From: Candidatus Symbiothrix sp.
Lineage (GTDB): Bacteria; Bacteroidota; Bacteroidia; Bacteroidales; Azobacteroidaceae
Assembly (NCBI GenBank): GCA_031270925.1
Contig: JAISWY010000152.1
Location: 1-18,217, forward strand
DNA: 18,217 nucleotides
Direction of reading: 5' to 3'
Positions 1-6,663 of this stretch are shown here, one piece after another (positions within the stretch are counted from its first letter, which is position 1; every line of letters begins with the position of its first letter). The notes beneath the pieces are model-generated. The model searched no databases, was not told the origin of the DNA, and saw nothing but the letters and a program-made list of their open reading frames with translations. The position numbers were made by a program, and so were the translations under genes.

Positions 1-341
1 TTTATGTGGCTGATGGAAAATTGTCTTTGCAACTGTATCAACGAAGCGCCGATATTTTCTTGGGCGTTCCGTTCAATATCGCATCTTATGCTTTGTTATT
101 GCAGATGGCGGCGCAAGTAACCGGCTTACAGGCAGGCGATTTCGTACATACTTTGGGTGATGCGCATATCTACACGAATCATTTGGAACAAGTGAAACTG
201 CAATTATCGCGCGAACCGCGAGCGCTTCCGAAAATGCAAATCAACCCCAAAGTCGATTCCATTTTCGATTTCCAATACGAAGATTTTGAACTAACCGGAT
301 ACGACCCGTATCCACATATCAAAGGAGAAGTTGCCGTATGA
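1..341 (+). CDS. thyA: Thymidylate synthase, 5'-truncated by the window edge
   Basis: C-terminal part of thymidylate synthase, which methylates dUMP to dTMP using methylene-tetrahydrofolate and releases dihydrofolate. The reading frame is already open at base 1 (partial codon, then Tyr-Val from base 3), so the start lies outside the window. The 113 residues visible match in length E. coli ThyA from about residue 152 to its end at 264. The catalytic Cys (E. coli C146) would lie just upstream and is not visible. Visible family signatures are [10 protein letters not shown], which carries the phosphate-binding Arg and the conserved Asp, then [11 protein letters not shown] with the dUMP-binding Asn, AHIYTNH with the His and Tyr that contact the sugar, LQLSREPR, and the C-terminal [14 protein letters not shown]. 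Its stop codon overlaps the folA start (ATGA), so the two genes are translationally coupled. Identification is secure; only completeness is unknown. Confidence 0.97.
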   Translation, partial: YVADGKLSLQLYQRSADIFLGVPFNIASYALLLQMAAQVTGLQAGDFVHTLGDAHIYTNHLEQVKLQLSREPRALPKMQINPKVDSIFDFQYEDFELTGYDPYPHIKGEVAV

Positions 342-826
342 TTATTTCCATTATTGTAGCGACCGGCAAGAACAACGAAATCGGACAAAACGGCGGTTTG
401 CTTTGTCATTTGCCCGACGATTTGAAGCGTTTCAAAGAAATTACCACCGGCAAACCAATTGTGATGGGGCGGAGAACGTTCGATTCGTTGCCGAAAGGCG
501 CATTGCCGAATCGAAGAAACATCGTCATCAGTCGCAATCCCTATTTGAAAATTGAAAACGCCGAAGTGTATTCGTCCTTGGATTATGCTTTGTTGAAGTT
601 GAAAGATGAGGAAGAGGTTTTTATTATCGGCGGCGCACAGATTTACAAGCAAATATTATCCGATGCCGATAAATTGTATTTAACCAAGATTCACGCCAAC
701 TTTCCCGCTGCCGATGCGTTTTTCCCGCCGGTAGATTATCGAATTTGGCATGAAGTAAATCGCGAAACATATCCGGCCGACGAGCGGCATTTGTTCGGAT
801 TTACGTTTTTGGAATTGGAGCGGTAA
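338..826 (+). CDS. folA: Dihydrofolate reductase
   Basis: Reduces dihydrofolate to tetrahydrofolate with NADPH in the cytoplasm, regenerating the cofactor that ThyA oxidises. The 162-residue length is normal for a bacterial DHFR. Motifs in order: [15 protein letters not shown] (residues 5-19), the substrate-binding segment [12 protein letters not shown] (21-32) with the catalytic Asp at 28, the NADPH-binding [19 protein letters not shown] (42-60), NIVISR (61-66) and FIIGGAQIY (95-103). The position equal to E. coli Trp22 is Cys23 here. The ATG overlaps the thyA stop by 4 bases, which fixes the start. At the 3' end the last 26 bases (801-826) overlap the end of the convergent glycosyltransferase gene, and there is no space for a separate terminator. 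Family assignment is secure. Confidence 0.97.
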   Translation: MIISIIVATGKNNEIGQNGGLLCHLPDDLKRFKEITTGKPIVMGRRTFDSLPKGALPNRRNIVISRNPYLKIENAEVYSSLDYALLKLKDEEEVFIIGGAQIYKQILSDADKLYLTKIHANFPAADAFFPPVDYRIWHEVNRETYPADERHLFGFTFLELER

Positions 827-1910
827 AAATCTTTTCATACACGGCAGCAGTTTGTTCGGCAATAACTTCCCAACGGTATTTTTCCATGTTGTATTGCACT
901 TTTTCGGGAGGTGCGGTTATTGATTTTTCTAATTTTCCGGCCAGTTCGGTTTCGTTACCGGTTTGGAAATAGGCGGTTTCGTTTAATCCGATTTCTTTGT
1001 TGGCGGGGATGTCGCTGACGATTACGGGCAAGCGGTAGCTTAGGGCTTCCAGAAGCGAGATGGGCAATCCTTCGTGAGAAGAAGGCAGGACAAATATTCT
1101 GGCATGAGTTAATAATGTTTGCAATTTGGAACCTTTGATAAATCCCGTAAGAACCACATCGTTTTCCTCAGCCAGTTTTTTCAATTCTATCGAATAATTA
1201 TCTTCAAAGTCGGCGTCTCCGGCTAATACCAGCCGATAATTCTGTTTGTTTTTCAAAGAGGCAAAAGCATGAATCAAGTGATGGAAATTTTTTTCGGGAA
1301 CGAATCGTCCCATCGCAAAAATATATTTTTCAGGCGCAATGTTTAACGATTTTAGATAATCGGAGTCGGTGCAAAAAGTAGGGAGAGCTACTCCGTTGTG
1401 TATTAAATTGACGTCGTATTTTTTATATTTGTGTTGGAGCGAATGGGCGATAGACTTGGAAATAACAATCACTTCGTTGGCATATTTCACGCCAAAACCT
1501 TCGCCCAAACGAAGCGCTATTTTTGCAAATTTTCCCCATTTATCCCGGTCGTAATCGGGGCCATGATGCGTAAAAACGACTTTAAGTCCCAATAAACGAG
1601 CGAATGGGATTGCGAGCGCCGGCCCCACAGCATGAATATGGATAAGATCGGCATGCAGTTTAAACTTGGCTATCCAAACAGCTTTCAATGTATGGATAAT
1701 CGCTTCAAAAGCCTTTTTTTTAGGCGCTTGCAAATCAAATAACCGGACGTTTTTATAAATTGAAAGTTGGTCTTGAATGTAATTTGTTCTTCGGATAAGG
1801 ACAATAGTATAGCCTTTTTCCGCTATTCGGGGGAAAAGTTCTTCGCAATGGGTTTCTACGCCACCGAGTATATTGGGGATACCTCTTGTTCCTGTTACTA
1901 CGATTTTCAT
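801..1910 (-). CDS. Glycosyltransferase family 4, last gene of the polysaccharide operon
   Basis: Retaining GT4 (GT-B fold) enzyme of 369 residues, expected to add one sugar from a nucleotide-sugar donor to the lipid-linked repeat unit at the inner face of the cytoplasmic membrane. The N-terminal acceptor domain opens with a beta-strand and glycine-rich loop (MKIVVTGTRGIPNILGGVET). The donor half has the FAMGRFVPEKN segment (198-208) and the family EX7E motif in SSHEGLPISLLEAL (E280, E288), which binds the donor nucleotide sugar. The start overlaps the stop of the upstream radical SAM gene by one base (TAATG), so translation is probably coupled. It is the most distal gene of the operon and its 3' end overlaps folA tail-to-tail by 26 bases. 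The linkage and sugar cannot be read from sequence. Family is secure; role in this polysaccharide is inferred from context. Confidence 0.93.
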   Translation of the reverse strand: MKIVVTGTRGIPNILGGVETHCEELFPRIAEKGYTIVLIRRTNYIQDQLSIYKNVRLFDLQAPKKKAFEAIIHTLKAVWIAKFKLHADLIHIHAVGPALAIPFARLLGLKVVFTHHGPDYDRDKWGKFAKIALRLGEGFGVKYANEVIVISKSIAHSLQHKYKKYDVNLIHNGVALPTFCTDSDYLKSLNIAPEKYIFAMGRFVPEKNFHHLIHAFASLKNKQNYRLVLAGDADFEDNYSIELKKLAEENDVVLTGFIKGSKLQTLLTHARIFVLPSSHEGLPISLLEALSYRLPVIVSDIPANKEIGLNETAYFQTGNETELAGKLEKSITAPPEKVQYNMEKYRWEVIAEQTAAVYEKIFTAPIPKT

Positions 1911-2980
1911 TAAAAAATTTCTCTTAAATTTCCCTGTTGCGGATCTTGTCCGACGTCATAATAGCATTTATCCAAAACGGCAGATTTTCCAGTCAAACTC
2001 CGTATTTCATTTTTCAAAGACCACGTCAAAGGAGCTTTTATGTATTTTTTCATGACAGGCGACGCTGTACCCACCATCCAACAATTTTTCGGGCATTTTT
2101 TGACCATTTCTCTTACCTTTTGCGCTTGTTCGCCGTTCCAAATTTCCTGAAAATCAGGCGTTTCGCGGATATTGCCCATTTTTTCTTTCCAATATTTTTC
2201 TTCCAAGCCGTTGCATGGATATACGTCGCCATTCGGTTCTATAAAAAAGTTTAGCAATCCCGCTTCACAAGGCAGCATACGGGGCTTACCTTCGATATAG
2301 TTAATTAATCCCATATTGAAGAAAGCCCGGAACCACGACTTCGGATGTTTTTCTTTCAACTGAAAATTGATCAATTTTTCGAAATTCCGGCAGACTTCTT
2401 CTTTATTGGTAATCACATTATCGTATTTATGAAAGTAGTATGAATTGTGAAAAGTGGCTGTGGCAAATTCCAATCCTAAGGATTTCGATAATTGATACAG
2501 CGAAAGCATATCTTCCGAATTATTATTTGATACGGTACATCCGAAGCCAATATCTTTCAATCCCATTTCTTTCAACGTGAGCAAAGTGCGAAGGCCTTTA
2601 TCGAATCCTCCTGCCCGGCCTCTCAAATCATCATTTTTTTGAGAAAGTCCCTCGATACTGATTCTGATACCTATTTTAGGAAAACGTTGAGCTAATCGAA
2701 TCACTTTTTCTTCGTGCCAGCCGGAAGTAGAAATCACTACACGTGGAGATTTTGTAAAACAAATTTCGACAATTTCTTCCAAGTCTTCCCTTACAAACGG
2801 TTCGCCTCCGGTAAGATTAATAAATTTCACGTTTGGAAGCCGTTTGATTTCATCAGGAGTTATTTCCTCGCTTTTTACGGTTGAATTTTTCCAGATATTA
2901 CACATCTTGCATCGCATCGGACAGCGATACGTTAGTATAATACTCATATCTGTGGGTTGGGGAGGGATAACTTGTTTCAT
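1910..2980 (-). CDS. Radical SAM enzyme with SPASM-like C-terminal domain
   Basis: A 356-residue radical SAM protein. The [4Fe-4S]-SAM motif is CPMRCKMC (C20, C24, C27), followed by the SAM-contacting GGE (residues 58-60, NLTGGEPF) and a barrel that includes FGCTVSNNN (146-154). The C-terminal part resembles a SPASM/Twitch auxiliary cluster domain: C238, then G251-x4-C256 (PNGDVYPC), then C296 and C300 (CPKNC), with a further Cys at 339. SPASM enzymes modify peptides, proteins or, in some cases, sugars. No PqqD-like peptide-recognition domain is visible at the N-terminus. The gene sits between glycosyltransferases and shares a TAATG overlap with the downstream GT4 gene, so it is expressed with the polysaccharide operon. 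Possible roles are sugar epimerisation, dehydration or deoxygenation, or modification of the small peptide encoded directly upstream. The substrate is unknown; the family call is firm. Confidence 0.92.
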   Translation of the reverse strand: MKQVIPPQPTDMSIILTYRCPMRCKMCNIWKNSTVKSEEITPDEIKRLPNVKFINLTGGEPFVREDLEEIVEICFTKSPRVVISTSGWHEEKVIRLAQRFPKIGIRISIEGLSQKNDDLRGRAGGFDKGLRTLLTLKEMGLKDIGFGCTVSNNNSEDMLSLYQLSKSLGLEFATATFHNSYYFHKYDNVITNKEEVCRNFEKLINFQLKEKHPKSWFRAFFNMGLINYIEGKPRMLPCEAGLLNFFIEPNGDVYPCNGLEEKYWKEKMGNIRETPDFQEIWNGEQAQKVREMVKKCPKNCWMVGTASPVMKKYIKAPLTWSLKNEIRSLTGKSAVLDKCYYDVGQDPQQGNLREIF

Positions 2981-2981
2981 A

Positions 2982-3098
2982 TTAAAAAAGCATCCTTTTA
3001 TTTTGCATTACAAACGATTTTTCGGAAGGGTTTATTACCTTAAGAAACAATTCGTATTTACGCCCACGATTTTTGCGACTGATGTTTCCTGCATTCAT
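2982..3098 (-). CDS. Possible small peptide, 38 residues, upstream of the radical SAM gene
   Basis: The gap between the GT4 gene ending at 3103 and the radical SAM gene starting at 2980 is filled almost exactly by a 38-codon open frame. Its ATG lies 4 bases after the upstream stop, and its TAA lies 1 base before the radical SAM ATG (TAATATG), spacing like that of the other operon genes. The peptide starts MNAGNISRKNRGRKY. It is basic (nine Lys/Arg against two Glu), has no Cys, and ends in Met-Leu-Phe. No signal peptide or known motif is recognised, and a function is not assigned. It could be a substrate for the adjacent radical SAM enzyme, a translational-coupling leader, a gene remnant, or chance in A/T-rich DNA. 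The position is seen directly; coding status is inference. Confidence 0.4.
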   Translation of the reverse strand: MNAGNISRKNRGRKYELFLKVINPSEKSFVMQNKRMLF

Positions 3099-3102
3099 AT
3101 TG

Positions 3103-4284
3103 TTATTGTTTATATATATTTATGATTTGTTTATAATACTTTTCTGCTGAATATTTTTGTTGTGCATCTTTCGCCATATTTTGAAAATCAAAATCCTGCA
3201 AAAACATTTTTTCAATTTTGTTTTTTAGATCATCAACATTCTTTGATTCAAACAATACACCGTTTTTGCCTTCCTCGATGAGTTCCGGAATGCCGCCGAT
3301 TTTTGCTCCTAATACGGGCGTTCCCAAACAAAGACTTTCGATTAGGCTCAACGGATTGTTTTCGTAGCATTCCGAAGGAAGAACACAAAAGCGCGCTTTA
3401 CTTACTATTTCTTTGATTTCCGGCCATTTTTGGTAGCCAACAAAGGAAATATGCGGAGTTTTTTGTACAAGGTTTTCCATTTTACTACGCAAGGGGCCGT
3501 CGCCGATGATGATTAAACGATACGGAAGAGGGATTGCCGCTTTCAGCAAAGATTCAATGCCTTTTTCATACGAAATACGTCCTAAGAAACAGTAATAATT
3601 TTCTTTTTCAAATGTATTGATTCCTATTTTTTGTAAATCGGCAAAGTTGGATAATACGTTCAATTTATCGGGATTGAATCCACCCTGTATCATTTTATTG
3701 CGCATAAACCGGCTGGGGCAGATAAATTGGCCGGTGTATGTTTCTAATTTTTTGCGGTTCCATTTCATGGCTTCGAGATAAGCGACTACGCTCATCGGAA
3801 GCGAATTTTTTATGCAACGATGGACGATTGCTTGTTTTTTATCAGTGAAGCATTTTTCGCAAGGCGTTTTGCCGTTTACCAGACAGTCGTAACGCGGGCA
3901 GAGTAATTTGTAATCGTGTAGAGTCCAAACTACTTTAATGCCCCGTTGGTGTGCAATTTGCGCAATTACCGGCGATAATTGGCTATGAATATTATTCAAA
4001 TGAACCACATCGGGTTGAAAATCATCCAGTAATTGCGTCCATTTTTGCTTTACTTTGCTTGTTCCGAACGGGCGCAACATGAATTTCAAAATATCCGATT
4101 TGTTGTTTACAGAGACCTCCGAAGGAAAATAAATCAGGTAAGGCGTGTCAATGGTTTCAGGGTGTTGCATGGCGAAAACAGCTACCTCATGTCCCTGATT
4201 TATAAGCAGGTGTTCCAAATTAATGGTGGCAATGCTATCGCCTCCGCGACGATAGTAGAATTTATTTGCGAGCAGAATTTTCAT
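3103..4284 (-). CDS. Glycosyltransferase family 4 with a Cys-rich segment
   Basis: GT4 enzyme of 393 residues. The start is set at 4284 (MKILLANKFYYRRGGDS), which gives the usual Rossmann strand followed by a glycine-rich loop. The open frame extends 45 codons further upstream, but that part lies inside the preceding gene and looks non-coding. Domain signs: PDVVHLNNIH (91-100), VVWTLHDYKLLCP (118-130), FLGRISYEKGI (233-243), IIIGDGPL (258-265), and the EX7E motif in CYENNPLSLIESL (E308, E316). A segment at about 129-157 holds five cysteines (C129, C134, C142, C145, C157), which may bind a metal. That pattern recurs in this GT4 subgroup from general knowledge. The gap to the upstream GT4 gene is 37 bases. 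Sugar donor and linkage cannot be assigned. Confidence 0.92.
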   Translation of the reverse strand: MKILLANKFYYRRGGDSIATINLEHLLINQGHEVAVFAMQHPETIDTPYLIYFPSEVSVNNKSDILKFMLRPFGTSKVKQKWTQLLDDFQPDVVHLNNIHSQLSPVIAQIAHQRGIKVVWTLHDYKLLCPRYDCLVNGKTPCEKCFTDKKQAIVHRCIKNSLPMSVVAYLEAMKWNRKKLETYTGQFICPSRFMRNKMIQGGFNPDKLNVLSNFADLQKIGINTFEKENYYCFLGRISYEKGIESLLKAAIPLPYRLIIIGDGPLRSKMENLVQKTPHISFVGYQKWPEIKEIVSKARFCVLPSECYENNPLSLIESLCLGTPVLGAKIGGIPELIEEGKNGVLFESKNVDDLKNKIEKMFLQDFDFQNMAKDAQQKYSAEKYYKQIINIYKQ

Positions 4285-4321
4285 TTTTTTCGTGCTGTTT
4301 AAACCGATTATAGTATTATAT

Positions 4322-5494
4322 TCATAAACGCTTCTCCCCGTTTTCTCTTCCGTATTGTTTCCGATAATTGATATAAAAAACCATCTCACAATATTGTTCG
4401 GCAATAACATTCCAATCATACTTTTTTTTCACCGCTTCCGTTCGATAAGTGTGGATGTCTGCATTATTGCAGTTAAAATAATAAAGAATTTTATCTATCC
4501 ACATTCTTATATCAAGAGGCAAACAAACACCAAGTTTTTCATCGGTCAGTATTGCCAAGGGACCTGCTTCGGGAGTAGAAATTACAGGGATGCCGTTAAA
4601 CAAAGCCTCCATCACAACCATCCCATATATTTCATAATTTGTTGGAAATAAAAACACATTACATATCTTGTATATATCCGATATTTCGCTGTTGGAAACA
4701 GATTTTATAACAAGTAATCGGTCCATCTCATTTTTCTTTTTTGCATACTCCATCATTTGAGCATACAAAGGTCCATCTCCCACTATCAATAAAGCAATAT
4801 TCGCATCTAAATGAGATAAAATATCGATCAAGAAAAAGGGGTTTCTTCTTTTTTCAATTTTCCCGACATACAACAATAATTTATCATACCGGGCTTTAAA
4901 TTCTTCGAGCTTACTACGTGAATGATATGGTTTTTGCTCTTTTTCATAATCTAAACCAACCGGGAGTACTGTAACATCTTTATATTCTTTCGCTTCAAGA
5001 TATTTTTTTGCTAAAGACGTTTTTGCTAACATAATATTGGTATTTCTTTGTATGGTCTTTTTGAAAAACAAATCCAGAAAATACTGATAGATATAATTAA
5101 TCCCCTTATAATGGACGTACATTCCCTGATACAAGACGGTTTTTATGCCATTATCGTGACACTTCTTTAAAATTAGAAGCGTCATTAACTGGGAATCTTC
5201 ATGTACTTGAACAACATCGTAATCGTTTCTTATAAGTAATCCGATTAATTTCGGGAAATAGGTAATTTTTCCGAAGAACGCCAATCCTTTTATAGGAATC
5301 AGGTTTATTTCACAAGCATTGTGGGTGGCAATTGTTTGTCTTAGCTCAAGATCTTGAAAGATAGCATAAAAATCTGTTGAAACGCCGCAATTCAACAATC
5401 CTTTGGCCAATCCTATTTCCTGTACGTTATAGGATCGAACATCTACCGAACTGTTACTTGTTCTTACGATTGCTAATTTCAGGATTCTTGCCAT
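4322..5494 (-). CDS. Glycosyltransferase family 4
   Basis: GT4 enzyme of 390 residues, predicted to transfer a sugar during repeat-unit assembly. Visible elements are the acceptor-domain segment DYDVVQVHED (91-100), the donor-domain strands LLLYVGKIEKRRNP (206-219) and ALLIVGDGPL (234-243), and the EX7E motif in NYEIYGMVVMEAL (E288, E296), followed by GIPVISTPEAGP, the usual C-terminal signature. The gene is strikingly A/T-rich; the line 5041-5100, for example, has about 13 G/C in 60. This fits a horizontally exchanged glycosyltransferase cassette. It follows a 104-base gap (5495-5598) after the preceding GT4 gene, in which no consensus promoter was found, so read-through from the operon promoter is likely. 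Substrate unknown. Confidence 0.92.
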   Translation of the reverse strand: MARILKLAIVRTSNSSVDVRSYNVQEIGLAKGLLNCGVSTDFYAIFQDLELRQTIATHNACEINLIPIKGLAFFGKITYFPKLIGLLIRNDYDVVQVHEDSQLMTLLILKKCHDNGIKTVLYQGMYVHYKGINYIYQYFLDLFFKKTIQRNTNIMLAKTSLAKKYLEAKEYKDVTVLPVGLDYEKEQKPYHSRSKLEEFKARYDKLLLYVGKIEKRRNPFFLIDILSHLDANIALLIVGDGPLYAQMMEYAKKKNEMDRLLVIKSVSNSEISDIYKICNVFLFPTNYEIYGMVVMEALFNGIPVISTPEAGPLAILTDEKLGVCLPLDIRMWIDKILYYFNCNNADIHTYRTEAVKKKYDWNVIAEQYCEMVFYINYRKQYGRENGEKRL

Positions 5495-5598
5495 CGTTCA
5501 GGTTTAATAGAAAAAAATAAAAGAATTTATACGCCTGCACATACGGGTAAAATTAGAGCCTTCCATAACAAATTATTTTTTTATTATATTTAAATCAA

Positions 5599-6663
5599 TT
5601 ATATGTTTTTTAGAAAATATTGTTTATAAAATTGGATATAATTCATCGCAGTCTGCTTGACGTCATAATTTTTCCTCACATAATTATGTGCTGCATCTAA
5701 CTGCAATTTATCGGGAGCGCTACGAATTAAATATTCCAATTTTTCTGTAAAATCCGAAACATCGTTCGGTTTAAAAGCCAGCCCGCATTTACTGTTTTTA
5801 ATTATTTCCAAAGGACCTTCCTGTTCGGATACCAATACATTTACCTTTGAAGCCAAGGCTTCTACAACCGTGAGACCAAAGCCCTCATATCTGGATGGCT
5901 GCACCAACAAGTCATACGTACACAGGTTTTTTCGTAAATAATCTTGCGATTGTGCGCCCAATAAACGCACACAATCCGACACTTGTTCGCTTATTATCAA
6001 TGCTTGTAAATATTCTCTCGAAGGACCATCTCCTACAATATCAATTTGAAACGGCAGAACTCCTTTCTTTTTCAAAATGGAAGCCCCTCTAATCGTAATA
6101 TCCTGCCCTTTTATCCGATGCACTAATCGCCCGCACTGTATTATTTTAAAAACGCCTGTGTCATCTTTTCTTAACTTATTACTACATGAAAATTCGTCAA
6201 CATTAATCCCGTTTATTATTACTGTCGATTCTATATCCGTTTTCTGTTGTAAGTCATTCTTTACGGATTCCGATATAGCCACAATATGCTTGAAATATTT
6301 CAAATACTTTATTATACTATCCATTGGAGCATTATGCAATGTAAAGCATATCCTGTTTCTAAATAGTCGCCTCATTATAAATCTTATCAGCCCCGGATGA
6401 TGAACATGAATAACATCCGGCTTCATTTCCCATAATATCATATTTAATTTCAAAAGATACCAAGGGTTTTTAGATCCTATCGGACGTCCTATCTTTATAA
6501 TTTTCACCTTTTTATCTATTTTTTCTATTACAGTCGCCTCTATTTCTTCATTAGGTATTATCAATACAACTTGTATTGATTTACATTGCTCATTCATGAT
6601 ATTCACCAGCATAGTTTCTATGCCGCCATGAGACATTCCATATACAAGATGAACGACTTTCAT
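5599..6663 (-). CDS. Glycosyltransferase family 4
   Basis: GT4 enzyme of 354 residues. The N-terminus has the typical strand and glycine-rich loop (VVHLVYGMSHGGIETMLVNI), then KPDVIHVHHP (81-90) in the acceptor domain. The donor domain shows IIQCGRLVHRIKGQD (174-188), IDIVGDGPSREYL (207-219) and the EX7E motif in SRYEGFGLTVVEAL (E260, E268), followed by QEGPLEII. This N-terminal pattern is typical of GT4 enzymes in capsule and O-antigen loci. The start ATG overlaps the stop of the upstream GT2-methyltransferase gene by one base (TAATG), which both fixes the start and suggests coupled translation. The gene is A/T-rich like its downstream neighbour. Sugar specificity cannot be told. Confidence 0.93.
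   Translation of the reverse strand: MKVVHLVYGMSHGGIETMLVNIMNEQCKSIQVVLIIPNEEIEATVIEKIDKKVKIIKIGRPIGSKNPWYLLKLNMILWEMKPDVIHVHHPGLIRFIMRRLFRNRICFTLHNAPMDSIIKYLKYFKHIVAISESVKNDLQQKTDIESTVIINGINVDEFSCSNKLRKDDTGVFKIIQCGRLVHRIKGQDITIRGASILKKKGVLPFQIDIVGDGPSREYLQALIISEQVSDCVRLLGAQSQDYLRKNLCTYDLLVQPSRYEGFGLTVVEALASKVNVLVSEQEGPLEIIKNSKCGLAFKPNDVSDFTEKLEYLIRSAPDKLQLDAAHNYVRKNYDVKQTAMNYIQFYKQYFLKNI

Noticed and set aside
179..652. 157-codon minus-strand frame across thyA and folA
   Set aside because: Both plus-strand genes are unmistakable; the antisense frame has no known features.
2981..3102. Internal promoter before the radical SAM gene
   Set aside because: No TAnnTTTG on the minus strand; the closest match (CAAACGAT on the plus strand) fails the consensus at the TA positions.
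4285..4419. 45-codon upstream extension of the GT4 frame that starts at 4284
   Set aside because: The stretch lies mostly inside the preceding GT4 gene in another frame, has no family similarity, and the typical GT4 N-terminus begins at 4284 in A/T-rich context.
5504..5566. 20-codon minus-strand ORF in the 104-base gap between two GT4 genes
   Set aside because: It does not fill the gap (its start lies 32 bases after the upstream stop), is very short, and its composition follows the A/T-rich DNA. Kept only as a weak possibility.
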